DNA from: a virus | Length of the DNA stretch: 29,333 nucleotides | Direction: 5' to 3' (one strand) | IMG/VR virus record: IMGVR_UViG_3300032116_000987 | Coordinates: 1-29,333 of that record | Shown: positions 8,027 through 14,271 of the stretch, piece by piece | Position numbering within the stretch: position 1 is the first letter of the stretch | How the letters are laid out: each line of letters opens with the position of its first letter | The notes under the pieces: model-generated | Told to the model about the DNA's origin: nothing | Databases searched by the model: none | The model's input: only the letters and a program-made list of their open reading frames with translations | Made by a program: the position numbers and the translations under genes

Positions 8027-8386
8027 ATGGCTATTGAATTTACATTAAATAACAGTGACGAGTTCCAAGCGATGGTTGATAGGAGAGATTTTTCAATAGC
8101 ACAAGCAGTTGTAGAAACAATATTAGCTAACTTAAATACTCGTAAACAGCATATTCATGTATTAACAATTAATTGTTTAGATGAAGGTGAAGCTTATGAC
8201 ATTACATTAGAAAGAAAACATTTTGTAGACACATTACAGGAAAATCTGAAATACTATGTAGAAAATGAAAAGTATGAAGATTGTACTAAAATAGTAGAAG
8301 CAATTAACACCCTAAAAGAAAAACAAACACACACGAAAAATGGCAAAAACAAAACAAACATCAGCAACAAAGATGTACTCTCCTAA
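8027..8386 (+). CDS. Hypothetical protein, 119 aa
   Basis: Begins MAIEFTLNNSDEFQAMVD and contains a helix-rich middle (FVDTLQENLKYYVENEKYED). No family recognised. Its last 15 or so residues (NGKNKTNISNKDVLS) are encoded by the same DNA as the start of the next gene in another frame, and are low-complexity; the native end may once have been earlier. Soluble, no signal sequence. Confidence 0.6.
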   Translation: MAIEFTLNNSDEFQAMVDRRDFSIAQAVVETILANLNTRKQHIHVLTINCLDEGEAYDITLERKHFVDTLQENLKYYVENEKYEDCTKIVEAINTLKEKQTHTKNGKNKTNISNKDVLS

Positions 8387-8486
8387 ACCGAGAAGAAAGA
8401 GACCAGGAGTACATAGTAAGAAAAAAACATCAAAAATGAAAACAAGTAAGCATTATAAAAAAGCTTACCGCGGACAAGGAAAATAA
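8340..8486 (+). CDS. Very basic 48-aa protein
   Basis: ATG 8340 to TAA 8484-8486, overlapping the preceding gene by 47 nt in a different frame. The protein has YSPKPRRKRPGVHSKKKTSK near its middle and ends KKAYRGQGK; about 40 percent of residues are Lys or Arg. Small basic proteins with a PKPR..RPGVHSK-like core recur in phage genomes as unnamed ORFs. Nucleic-acid binding is inferred from charge alone. Confidence 0.6.
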   Translation: MAKTKQTSATKMYSPKPRRKRPGVHSKKKTSKMKTSKHYKKAYRGQGK

Positions 8487-8502
8487 ATTAAATAAAATAG
8501 TT

Positions 8503-8649
8503 ATGAGTAAAAACACTAATCTACAACGTTATGAATGTTTAAAGTCTTATATTCAAGTTTTGGAAGGTAAACGTAAGAAAAAAGAAATTACCAAGTTACG
8601 AAACGAAAAGACATATACTACCAAAAACGCTTATAAACGTGAGTATTAA
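8503..8649 (+). CDS. Small basic hypothetical protein, 48 aa
   Basis: ATG 8503 (context AATAGTTATGAG, typical for this window) to TAA 8647-8649. Protein MSKNTNLQRYECLKSYIQVL, then a KRKKKEITKLRNEK helix and NAYKREY. Charged, one cysteine, no known domain. Its end overlaps the next gene by 11 nt. Confidence 0.5.
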   Translation: MSKNTNLQRYECLKSYIQVLEGKRKKKEITKLRNEKTYTTKNAYKREY

Positions 8650-8794
8650 GAATTATTTAGATGATATCCCCGACAAGGATTTAATCGCGTTAATTGAAGA
8701 TGACTGGGACAATATTCGAGATTTCTGCATATTGTTTACCCTAGATATGCAATTAATTGAACAGGAGCGACCACCCCAGAACCTCCCTAACTAA
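8639..8794 (+). CDS. Small acidic hypothetical protein, 51 aa
   Basis: GTG at 8639 to TAA 8792-8794, reading SIKNYLDDIPDKDLIALIE, then DDWDNIRDFCILFTLDMQL. Acidic, alpha-helical, opposite in charge to the two basic proteins just upstream, so a partner role is conceivable but unproved. GTG starts overlapping the upstream gene are also used at 18782. It ends 3 nt before the promoter/terminator element. Confidence 0.5.
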   Translation: MSIKNYLDDIPDKDLIALIEDDWDNIRDFCILFTLDMQLIEQERPPQNLPN

Positions 8795-8797
8795 AAG

Positions 8798-8829
8798 TTT
8801 GGCCTTCGGGCCATTCTTTATTATATTTA
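8798..8829 (+). promoter_or_regulatory. Promoter P2 (TTTG-N20-TATATTTA)
   Basis: TTTG 8798-8801, TATATTTA 8822-8829, 20-nt spacer; the next ATG is at 8846 with AAGGTTATGG context. Confidence 0.82.
8800..8821 (+). terminator. cUUCGg hairpin terminator inside promoter P2
   Basis: TGGCC (8800-8804), TTCG loop (8805-8808), GGCCA (8809-8813), then TTCTTTAT. A five-pair stem closed by the very stable C(UUCG)G tetraloop with a T-rich tail. It fills the spacer of promoter P2. Confidence 0.7.
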
Positions 8830-8845
8830 GATCACAATTAAGGTT

Positions 8846-9139
8846 ATGGAAAAACAAATATATCATGTTCAATCGTCATTAAGACCAGCAATTATTGAAT
8901 TAGATAAAGGAACATTTGTAGTGCCCGCTTGGGTTGAAGTACCTAAAGGTACCACTTTAGATCAGATTATTTGGGATAATAAAATTGAAATTAAACCTAA
9001 TCCAGACCTTATTAAAGTAACAGGTTCATCAGGAGATGTTTATACTATTCAAAAGATAGGTAATAAATACAGATGTAGTTGTCCTGGTTATTTTAGAGCT
9101 AAAGATAAAATTTGTAAACACATAAAACAATTAAAATAA
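8846..9139 (+). CDS. SWIM zinc-finger protein
   Basis: 97 residues. The C-terminus has GNKYRCSCPGYFRAKDKICK followed by HIKQL, giving C77-x-C79-x10-C90-x-H92, the CxCxnCxH signature of SWIM zinc fingers (found in DNA-binding and recombination-linked proteins). In front are a proline-rich strand unit (FVVPAWVEVPKG) and VYTIQK leading into the finger, as in other SWIM domains. A stand-alone SWIM protein of this size is unusual; DNA or protein binding is inferred. First gene of the operon from P2. Confidence 0.72.
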   Translation: MEKQIYHVQSSLRPAIIELDKGTFVVPAWVEVPKGTTLDQIIWDNKIEIKPNPDLIKVTGSSGDVYTIQKIGNKYRCSCPGYFRAKDKICKHIKQLK

Positions 9140-9144
9140 AGGTT

Positions 9145-9396
9145 ATGAGTAAAAAAGTAGGAAAAATCACCAACACATGGAAGAAAGCACTTCAATCAAT
9201 CAAAGCTAAAGACACTGAGAGTGCTATTGAACAATTAGATACTTGTTTACTTATCTTAGCTAAAGCAACTGAAGAAGGTCTTGACATGATAGACAATTTA
9301 AGAGTTGATCTTTGGAAAATGAGAGTATGGGTTAAGATTGAAGACTTAGTAGGATTACCTGAATATGATAACGCTTATGAAAGACAAGAAATCTAA
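9145..9396 (+). CDS. Hypothetical helical protein, 83 aa
   Basis: Starts after TAAAGGTTATG. Two long helices: WKKALQSIKAKDTESAIEQL and then LDTCLLILAKATEEGLDMID, a helix-turn-helix-repeat look reminiscent of a TPR-like hairpin. No catalytic motif. Overlaps the next gene by 20 nt. Confidence 0.55.
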   Translation: MSKKVGKITNTWKKALQSIKAKDTESAIEQLDTCLLILAKATEEGLDMIDNLRVDLWKMRVWVKIEDLVGLPEYDNAYERQEI

Positions 9397-9583
9397 ATTT
9401 AAAATAGAACAAGAGCCTCAGTTCATAGTATTAAATGATCAATGTCAGGCATTTATTGGATTTAAAAAAGGTGAAGCTATATTTTCTGATGATTTAGATC
9501 TAGCAAAACCACTTTATAATGATAACCAAGTAGCTACACTCAGAGTATACACTTATGGTAAATTAGAAAAAGAATATATATGA
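9377..9583 (+). CDS. Hypothetical protein, 68 aa
   Basis: I use ATG 9377 (CTTATGAAAGA, a typical A-rich start) rather than the earlier in-frame ATG at 9365, which would only add residues MITL. The protein is mostly strand (KIEQEPQFIVLNDQCQAFIG, then FKKGEAIFSDDLD, ATLRVYTYG). No family recognised. Shares a 4-nt ATGA overlap with the membrane protein that follows. Confidence 0.5.
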   Translation: MKDKKSKFKIEQEPQFIVLNDQCQAFIGFKKGEAIFSDDLDLAKPLYNDNQVATLRVYTYGKLEKEYI

Positions 9584-9918
9584 ATTTAGTATACGGAATA
9601 TTAGTTGGCATTATAGCTCAAGTGATAGCTTTTTACCAATTACAGGGAAGATTTAAATATGATTTTCTTAGAGACAATCAGTGGTTCGCTGTTTTATTAG
9701 GTATTCCTATTTCATATTTGTTTATGACTTCTGTCACATTTATGGTGGAACATTTTGAAGGACAACTTTGGCCCTCTCGGTTAATAGGTTTTGCTATTGG
9801 GACAGCTATTTATACATTTATGTCAATACTTTGGTTCAATGAGCCAATAACTGCTAAAACAACTATTTGTTTGATATTAAGTTTTATTATATTATTAATT
9901 CAATTATTTTGGAAATAA
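9580..9918 (+). CDS. Four-helix integral membrane protein, 112 aa
   Basis: Hydrophobic segments at about 3-20, 37-57, 68-88 and 94-111 give four transmembrane helices with short loops, one containing QGRFKYDFLRDNQWF. Size and topology resemble small multidrug-resistance/EamA half-transporters and holin-like proteins, but no signature of either is present. It is not next to the lysis genes at 16861-19334, which argues against being the main holin. Function unknown. Confidence 0.6.
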   Translation: MNLVYGILVGIIAQVIAFYQLQGRFKYDFLRDNQWFAVLLGIPISYLFMTSVTFMVEHFEGQLWPSRLIGFAIGTAIYTFMSILWFNEPITAKTTICLILSFIILLIQLFWK

Positions 9919-9919
9919 C

Positions 9920-10228
9920 ATGGCTGAGAAAAAAGGTTTAACAGTTAAAATGATTTATGATTTTCCAACCCAAAAAGCAACTGAAATATTTGAAGATGGG
10001 TTTGGGTGGTTTAGGGTAACTTGTAATCGTTTTAGAAGTTATAATGGGCCTAGAAGAATATGTTATTGGAATGAAGACGGTTCACCTAACCACCAAGAAT
10101 ACAATGGCCCAGTTTATTATTTTGAAACTAATAAAGTATATACAGGCAAAGATAAAGGTTATATTTACCCACATAATTACAATTATAAACCAAGAGCAAG
10201 AAGAGGAGAAGAACATTTAATTAAGTGA
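9920..10228 (+). CDS. Hypothetical basic aromatic-rich protein, 102 aa
   Basis: Rich in Tyr, Arg and Trp (GFGWFRVTCNRFRSYNGPRR, CYWNEDGSPNHQEYNGP, YIYPHNYNYKPRARRGEE). Looks like a small beta-rich protein; no motif recognised. Ends in a GTGA that can start the next gene. Confidence 0.5.
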   Translation: MAEKKGLTVKMIYDFPTQKATEIFEDGFGWFRVTCNRFRSYNGPRRICYWNEDGSPNHQEYNGPVYYFETNKVYTGKDKGYIYPHNYNYKPRARRGEEHLIK

Positions 10229-10470
10229 TATGTATTGATATGCCTGTATCTAAAATATCAAAAATTTATTTATTTCATGTTCGTAAAGTAATTAGTGTCC
10301 TTAGTTCTATTGAAAATGAAGAACAACTATACTCAGGGAAAAATATAATTGATAATTTTGTTAGGTATTGGAGATTTAAAGGAGTTGGAGTAAAAACTAT
10401 TAGAAATAGTTTGGCGATGTTTAATAGTATTTATAACTTTAAAAAGAGAATTTTTCAAAATTATGACTAA
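10225..10470 (+). CDS. Hypothetical protein, 81 aa
   Basis: Two starts are possible: GTG at 10225, overlapping the upstream TGA as at 18782, or ATG at 10240. The body is helical and basic (SKIYLFHVRKVISVLSSIEN, RYWRFKGVGVKTIRNSLAMF). No family recognised. Overlaps the next small gene by 8 nt. Confidence 0.45.
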   Translation: MICIDMPVSKISKIYLFHVRKVISVLSSIENEEQLYSGKNIIDNFVRYWRFKGVGVKTIRNSLAMFNSIYNFKKRIFQNYD

Positions 10471-10636
10471 CGAAGAGCGCATTGAAGAAATAATGTATCA
10501 AGCACACGCAGCTGGTGATGTAGATAAATTACATGAAATGGTAAAAAATTTACAAATGCGTAATACAGATAAGAGTAAACGACTAATTGATTTTTATGAA
10601 TTAGCTCATTTCACTCTTAAAACAGATAGAATGTAA
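10463..10636 (+). CDS. Small helical protein, 57 aa
   Basis: ATG 10463 to TAA 10634-10636, missed by length filters. Reads MTNEERIEEIMYQAHAAGDV, then DKLHEMVKNLQM, ending LAHFTLKTDRM. Alanine- and charge-rich helices with no known motif. Translation is likely coupled to the preceding gene by the overlapping stop. Confidence 0.55.
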   Translation: MTNEERIEEIMYQAHAAGDVDKLHEMVKNLQMRNTDKSKRLIDFYELAHFTLKTDRM

Positions 10637-10653
10637 ATAAAAAATAAATAAAT

Positions 10654-10980
10654 ATGTTAACAACAATTATCACAGTTATCTTAGTAGTGGGGTTATTTGC
10701 CGCATTAGGTTTTACTACCAATCGAATTGGTTCATTAGAAGATGAAATTGATTTATTACACGACTCAATTAATACTCTTCACCAAGAAAAAGAAATGATT
10801 GACGCTACACGCCAGTTACTTAGAAATGAAGTAACAGTGTTGAAAGCTCAAATCAGAGCAATGGAAAGCAGATCAATGCATGCTATTGTTGATGTTCCTA
10901 AAACTGAGGAAGCTAAACCTAAAAAGAAAAAATATTTTAAGAAAAAATCGGCTCCCAAAATGTCGGCTGACAAGAAGTAA
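10654..10980 (+). CDS. Membrane-anchored coiled-coil protein with basic tail
   Basis: 108 residues. A transmembrane helix at 3-20 (TTIITVILVVGLFAALGF), a coiled coil of about 25-72 (IGSLEDEIDLLHDSINTLHQ onward) and a lysine-rich C-terminus (KPKKKKYFKKKSAPKMSADK). With N-in or N-out topology not determinable, it could be an inner-membrane spanin-type component or an anchor for a nucleic acid or virion protein. It is the last gene before a strong terminator. Confidence 0.6.
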   Translation: MLTTIITVILVVGLFAALGFTTNRIGSLEDEIDLLHDSINTLHQEKEMIDATRQLLRNEVTVLKAQIRAMESRSMHAIVDVPKTEEAKPKKKKYFKKKSAPKMSADKK

Positions 10981-10997
10981 TTAAAACTTTTTTCAAT

Positions 10998-11027
10998 AGA
11001 GGCTTGGAAATCCAAGCCTCTTTTTTT
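10998..11027 (+). terminator. Strong intrinsic terminator carrying the next promoter's -33 box
   Basis: AGAGGCTTGG (10998-11007), loop AAAT, CCAAGCCTCT (11012-11021) and seven T (11021-11027). Ten perfect pairs; the CTTG inside the 5' arm (11003-11006) is the -33 of the next promoter. The best terminator in the window. Confidence 0.85.
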
Positions 11028-11034
11028 ATATTTA
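11003..11034 (+). promoter_or_regulatory. Promoter P3 (CTTG-N20-TATATTTA)
   Basis: CTTG 11003-11006, spacer 11007-11026 (20 nt, mostly hairpin), TATATTTA 11027-11034. Next ATG at 11053 with the AAACACATG context. Confidence 0.7.
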
Positions 11035-11052
11035 TAGTATAATATAAAACAC

Positions 11053-11190
11053 ATGGAAAATAATAATCAACTAAATGGTTTATCATTACGACACGTCGCT
11101 CAAATAGTGAGACGTAGAATGATACAGAAGGCAAAACCTTCAGGTAAGGTATATAATAGAAAAAAATATAAACATGGTAACGAGGAATGA
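11053..11190 (+). CDS. Small basic protein, 45 aa
   Basis: ATG 11053 to TGA 11188-11190. Reads NQLNGLSLRHVAQIVRRRMI then QKAKPSGKVYNRKKYK. Arg/Lys-rich, with one helix that could contact DNA. The start lies 18 nt after promoter P3, so it is the first gene of that operon. Overlaps the next gene by 17 nt. Confidence 0.6.
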   Translation: MENNNQLNGLSLRHVAQIVRRRMIQKAKPSGKVYNRKKYKHGNEE

Positions 11191-11407
11191 TGTACTTACT
11201 CTTAATGGTACACCTTATGTTATAAGACGTAGAGTGTGGTTTGGTAGATTTGTAGATAACTTAAATGGAGGTCAAATAAGAAATGATCTTATTGAGTTAT
11301 GGAAAGAATATACTGAATCAGATCAAGTGTATCAAGAAGGAGAAGCAATATTCTTTTTACAAGAAATTAAAGAACCAGAATGGGAGGAAATACAATGCGA
11401 AAATTAA
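11174..11407 (+). CDS. Hypothetical protein, 77 aa
   Basis: Begins MVTRNDVLTLNGTPYVIRRR and ends FLQEIKEPEWEEIQCEN. The first half is strand-rich and basic, the rest acidic. The pattern of a short beta-barrel (LNGTPYVIRRRVWFGRFVD) is suggestive of an SH3-like fold but too short to claim. Coupled to both neighbours by overlaps. Confidence 0.55.
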   Translation: MVTRNDVLTLNGTPYVIRRRVWFGRFVDNLNGGQIRNDLIELWKEYTESDQVYQEGEAIFFLQEIKEPEWEEIQCEN

Positions 11408-11574
11408 TTTTATTTTTAATTGTGGTAGTTTTAGCTTCATGCTCAACTCCACAACATGGTTATAATTACAAACGTCATAGTAATAGACAACAAACCATGT
11501 ATAAACAAACCAAACGAGTTAATAAAGGTAGAAACCAACTCCAACATCAGTGTTCACCTAAAAAACATAGATAA
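11395..11574 (+). CDS. Small lipoprotein, 59 aa
   Basis: The start is taken at ATG 11395 (after GGAGGAAATACA, a rare good Shine-Dalgarno) so that the signal peptide MRKLILFLIVVVLASCS is N-terminal; an earlier in-frame ATG at 11380 would only prepend MGGNT. LASC at 13-16 is a lipobox, predicting a lipid-anchored Cys16 and a mature basic 44-residue peptide (QTKRVNKGRN). It has the size and design of outer-membrane spanin (Rz1-like) lipoproteins but has no proline-rich tail and lies far from the lysis genes. Confidence 0.65.
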   Translation: MRKLILFLIVVVLASCSTPQHGYNYKRHSNRQQTMYKQTKRVNKGRNQLQHQCSPKKHR

Positions 11575-12146
11575 TGACTAGTAGAAAAAATAGATACTTT
11601 GACAGAGAAGACCAATTCAGAAGTATTGTTTTAAGTAATGATATTGATAATGAATCAGTTGAAGAAGTCATTCAGTTTATATTAGATGCTAATGAGTATG
11701 ATGATGAGCAAGAATCTGCTATTAAAGAGTTTGAACGTAAACCAATTAAGTTAGTTGTTAATAGTTTTGGGGGTGTAATTTATGATGGTTTTGCTTTAGT
11801 AAGTGTAATTAAAACCTCAAAAACACCAATCCATACCTATTGTTATGGTTACGCTATGTCAATGGGGTTACCAATATTTGCTGCTGGGTGGAATCGAATT
11901 GCTAGTAAATATGCTACATTTATGTATCATGAGGCTTTAAATAGTTATCCTCAATTTGATAAATTGTCTATTATTAAAGATGATTTAGATGAATGTAATC
12001 GTATAATGAAACAATATGATGAGATTTTACTATTAAACTCAACAGTGTCTCAAAAACAATTAGACGATGTTAAAAAATCAAGACGTGATTGGTACTTTAC
12101 AGCTGAGGAAGCATTAAAATATGGGATTGTTGATGAAATTATATAA
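11574..12146 (+). CDS. ClpP-like serine protease (head-maturation protease type)
   Basis: 190 residues, almost the length of bacterial ClpP. All landmarks are in place: NSFGGVIYDGF (63-73, oxyanion strand), YGYAMSMG with nucleophile Ser96, FMYHEAL with His119, and RRDWYFTAEEALKYGIVDEI with Asp172, nearly the same spacing as the E. coli ClpP triad. Phages use ClpP-fold peptidases for prohead maturation, but no capsid gene is visible nearby, and no ClpX/ATPase partner either. An alternative is degradation or processing of host proteins. Starts at the overlapping TAATG of the lipoprotein gene. Confidence 0.8.
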   Translation: MTSRKNRYFDREDQFRSIVLSNDIDNESVEEVIQFILDANEYDDEQESAIKEFERKPIKLVVNSFGGVIYDGFALVSVIKTSKTPIHTYCYGYAMSMGLPIFAAGWNRIASKYATFMYHEALNSYPQFDKLSIIKDDLDECNRIMKQYDEILLLNSTVSQKQLDDVKKSRRDWYFTAEEALKYGIVDEII

Positions 12147-12216
12147 TTGGTGGAGACAATTTGTTAAACGACACATAATTGACAAATGCCCACCAGAATT
12201 GGACGATTTGTTCTAA
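12133..12216 (+). CDS. Possible 27-aa peptide
   Basis: ATG 12133 within the end of the ClpP-like gene, reading MKLYNWWRQFVKRHIIDKCP to a TAA at 12214-12216, 4 nt before the promoter. Amphipathic and basic at first. The frame fills the gap exactly, but so short an ORF is weak evidence. Confidence 0.3.
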   Translation: MKLYNWWRQFVKRHIIDKCPPELDDLF

Positions 12217-12220
12217 AAAG

Positions 12221-12252
12221 TTTGGCCTCCGGGCCATTCTTTATTATATTTA
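12221..12252 (+). promoter_or_regulatory. Promoter P4, predicts a leaderless mRNA
   Basis: TTTG 12221-12224, TATATTTA 12245-12252, 20-nt spacer. The start codon at 12259 is only 6 nt beyond the -7 box, where transcription itself should begin. Confidence 0.78.
12223..12243 (+). terminator. UCCG-loop hairpin terminator inside promoter P4
   Basis: TGGCC (12223-12227), TCCG loop, GGCCA (12232-12236), then TTCTTTA. The UCCG loop belongs to the stable UNCG class. Confidence 0.68.
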
Positions 12253-12258
12253 ATCATT

Positions 12259-12912
12259 ATGAAAATAGAATTAAATAAAGATCAAGGTTTATGGTTCACA
12301 AGTGATACTCACTATAACCACACCAACATATGTAGAGCAACTACACGTTGGACAGATGCTGATAGTGTGACTCGTGACTTTCCATCATTAGAGAAAATGA
12401 ATGAGACTTTAATAACTAATATTAATAAGTATGTTAAACAGGACGATATTTTAATTCACTTAGGTGATTGGTCATTTGGTGGTTTTGAGAGTATTAAAGA
12501 GTTTAGAGATAGAATTGTATGTCAAAATATACATTTAGTTCTCGGAAACCATGACCATCATATTCAAAATAATAGAGATGATGTTCAATCACTATTCAGT
12601 TCAGTTAACCAATATCTAGACTTAGATGTTAGATGGTGGGTTGCTGGTAAAATAAAAGAACGCGCTCGTTTTATTTGTATGCACTATCCAATTGCGAGTT
12701 GGAATGGAATGAATGATGGAGCAATTCATCTACACGGACACGTCCACTTACCCAAACATCTAAGAATGGCAGCAGGTAAAGCAATGGATGTAGGAGTAGA
12801 TGGAAATGATTTGGAGCCAATTGAAATGGATGATATATTAATTAAAATGGTATCTAGACCAATCGCTAAACTATCATTACCAAAAGATCATCACGAAAAA
12901 AGATTAATATGA
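12259..12912 (+). CDS. Calcineurin-like metallophosphoesterase 1
   Basis: 217 residues. The metal-binding motifs of the metallophosphoesterase superfamily are all present: DTHYNH (D16, H18), LGDWSFGG (D70), GNHDH (N97, H98), CMHYP (H142) and LHGHVH (160-163). It resembles the phage/bacterial group of small phosphoesterases with a DTHxxH...GH.H pattern, some of which hydrolyse cyclic nucleotides or RNA phosphates. There is no earlier or nearby later start before the first motif. The C-terminus overlaps the next gene by 4 nt, so the two enzymes are co-translated. Confidence 0.82.
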   Translation: MKIELNKDQGLWFTSDTHYNHTNICRATTRWTDADSVTRDFPSLEKMNETLITNINKYVKQDDILIHLGDWSFGGFESIKEFRDRIVCQNIHLVLGNHDHHIQNNRDDVQSLFSSVNQYLDLDVRWWVAGKIKERARFICMHYPIASWNGMNDGAIHLHGHVHLPKHLRMAAGKAMDVGVDGNDLEPIEMDDILIKMVSRPIAKLSLPKDHHEKRLI

Positions 12913-13631
12913 AAACAATAGTATTAGGAGATACACACGGACGTAGTATCTGGAAAGAAATAGTATCCCAAGAAAAAGCAGACCGAGTTATCTTTATTGG
13001 AGATTACTTTGATAGCTTTGACATTGAACCAGTTGTACAACAACATAATTTTAAAGAGATTATTGAGTTTAAAGAGAAGGGTGAGTGTGAAGTTATTTTA
13101 CTAATCGGTAATCATGATTTCCATTATCTACCAATGGGTGAAACATACTCAGGATATAAACATGGAGTGATGCCTGCTAATAGACAACTATTAGAAGATA
13201 ATAAACATCACCTACAAATGTGTTATCAACTTGATAATATCTTATTTACTCATGCTGGTATTGGTCATGATTGGTTAGTGGATCAAAACCGATATGAGTC
13301 AGGAGTAGACCCAGGTACCATAGCTGATTTTGTAAATGCTATTTGGGACTATCAACCATTAAGATTTACATTTTATGGTTTGGACCCATATGGTGATTCA
13401 AAAACACAAACACCAATTTGGATTAGACCTTCTAGTTTAATATCTGGTAATAGAAATACATTCTTAAAAACAGATTATATTCAAGTAGTAGGACATACTA
13501 AAGTAAGAAAAATTGATATTGAAGGTAAAGCAACTGGAGGTAGATATTATTTTATTGATACATTTGATGATTCAAGTCAGTTTTTGATTTATGAAAATGG
13601 AGAATTTAAAGTAGGAGAGTTAAATGCTTGA
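12909..13631 (+). CDS. Calcineurin-like metallophosphoesterase 2 (PPP-like)
   Basis: 240 residues. GDTHGR (D8, H10), IGDYFDSFD (31-39), LIGNHDFHYL (66-75), THAGIG (114-119) and VVGHTKV near residue 196 are the ordered motifs of PPP-type protein phosphatases and the related ApaH branch. Unlike the upstream copy it has GDYFD, so these are members of different subfamilies and not a recent duplication. Substrate (phosphoprotein, diadenosine polyphosphate or nucleic-acid end) is unknown. Coupled to the next gene by an 8-nt overlap. Confidence 0.8.
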   Translation: MKTIVLGDTHGRSIWKEIVSQEKADRVIFIGDYFDSFDIEPVVQQHNFKEIIEFKEKGECEVILLIGNHDFHYLPMGETYSGYKHGVMPANRQLLEDNKHHLQMCYQLDNILFTHAGIGHDWLVDQNRYESGVDPGTIADFVNAIWDYQPLRFTFYGLDPYGDSKTQTPIWIRPSSLISGNRNTFLKTDYIQVVGHTKVRKIDIEGKATGGRYYFIDTFDDSSQFLIYENGEFKVGELNA

Positions 13632-13821
13632 GTTTAAAAACCCAATACCAGTAATAGTAGAAGGTAAAGAAGGTTATGCTTTATATGTAACTAATAGTGG
13701 AACATGGGAAAATGACATTTGGTGTGTAGTCCATTGTGATGGAGGTATAGTTAGACATTATCGCTCAGACCAAATTAAAATTCATGAAAATGGAACATTT
13801 GATATTAAGAAATGGAATTAA
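13624..13821 (+). CDS. Hypothetical beta-rich protein, 65 aa
   Basis: Starts inside the end of the phosphatase gene. Sequence is strand-rich (PVIVEGKEGYALYVTNSGTW, DIWCVVHCDGGIVRHYRSDQ), with the appearance of a small SH3-like barrel. No catalytic motif. Probably an accessory factor; unknown. Confidence 0.55.
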   Translation: MLEFKNPIPVIVEGKEGYALYVTNSGTWENDIWCVVHCDGGIVRHYRSDQIKIHENGTFDIKKWN

Positions 13822-14267
13822 TAACAACTTACATTTGTAAAAAAGGAGACATAGGTGTTCACGATAATATGTTTGGTGGCACCATTATGTCCTTAATTGA
13901 TGACGCAGCTGCATCTTACACCGCCCAAATCTGTGATACACAACGAGTTGTTACTTTAAAGATTGATGAATTGATTTTTAAGAAACCAGTTAAAGTAGGT
14001 AACATATTAAAAATATATGGTGAAGTAGTTGATTTTGGAAACACATCAATAACCATTTATGTTGAAGTAAGAAAACATAATGTTTATACAGGTGCTCAAG
14101 AAACAGTGACTCATACTAAAATCATATTTGTTCGAATAGATGATGATGGTAAACCACTTCCTATTCATCAATATGTAAAAGATAGGTACTGGGAACGAAG
14201 AAAAGAATTTGGAAAGGGATTACTTAGCGCTGAGGAAAAAAACAATAATATTTATAATAAAAAATAA
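13812..14267 (+). CDS. YciA-like acyl-CoA thioesterase (hotdog fold)
   Basis: 151 residues. Alignment by eye to YciA/BFIT-type acyl-CoA thioesterases is good: HDNMFGGTIMSLIDDAAAS (17-35, long hotdog helix starting at FGG), VTLKIDELIFKKPVKVGNIL (47-66), YGEVVDFGNTSITIYVEVRK and TKIIFVRIDDDGK. These enzymes hydrolyse acyl-CoA to free acid and CoA. The first motif has DNMFGG where bacterial enzymes have NANGDIFGG, and D30/D31 lie on the helix where the catalytic Asp is expected. A host-derived metabolic gene carried by the phage is the inference; membrane-lipid remodelling at lysis is one guess. Last residues (NNNIYNKK) are low-complexity. Confidence 0.75.
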   Translation: MELITTYICKKGDIGVHDNMFGGTIMSLIDDAAASYTAQICDTQRVVTLKIDELIFKKPVKVGNILKIYGEVVDFGNTSITIYVEVRKHNVYTGAQETVTHTKIIFVRIDDDGKPLPIHQYVKDRYWERRKEFGKGLLSAEEKNNNIYNKK

Positions 14268-14271
14268 AACT

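Noticed and set aside
9365-9376. Earlier ATG for the 9377 gene
   Set aside because: It adds only MITL and has a weaker context than CTTATGAAAG; possible but not preferred.
11283-11465. ORF overlapping the 11174 and 11395 genes
   Set aside because: A frame-shifted shadow rich in Lys and Asn with no coupling signal; both neighbours have better evidence.
14209-14271. Upstream in-frame start for the 14272 gene
   Set aside because: It overlaps the thioesterase and gives a basic, unlikely N-terminus, whereas ATG 14272 opens with MAFNIYKWRRDQLL.
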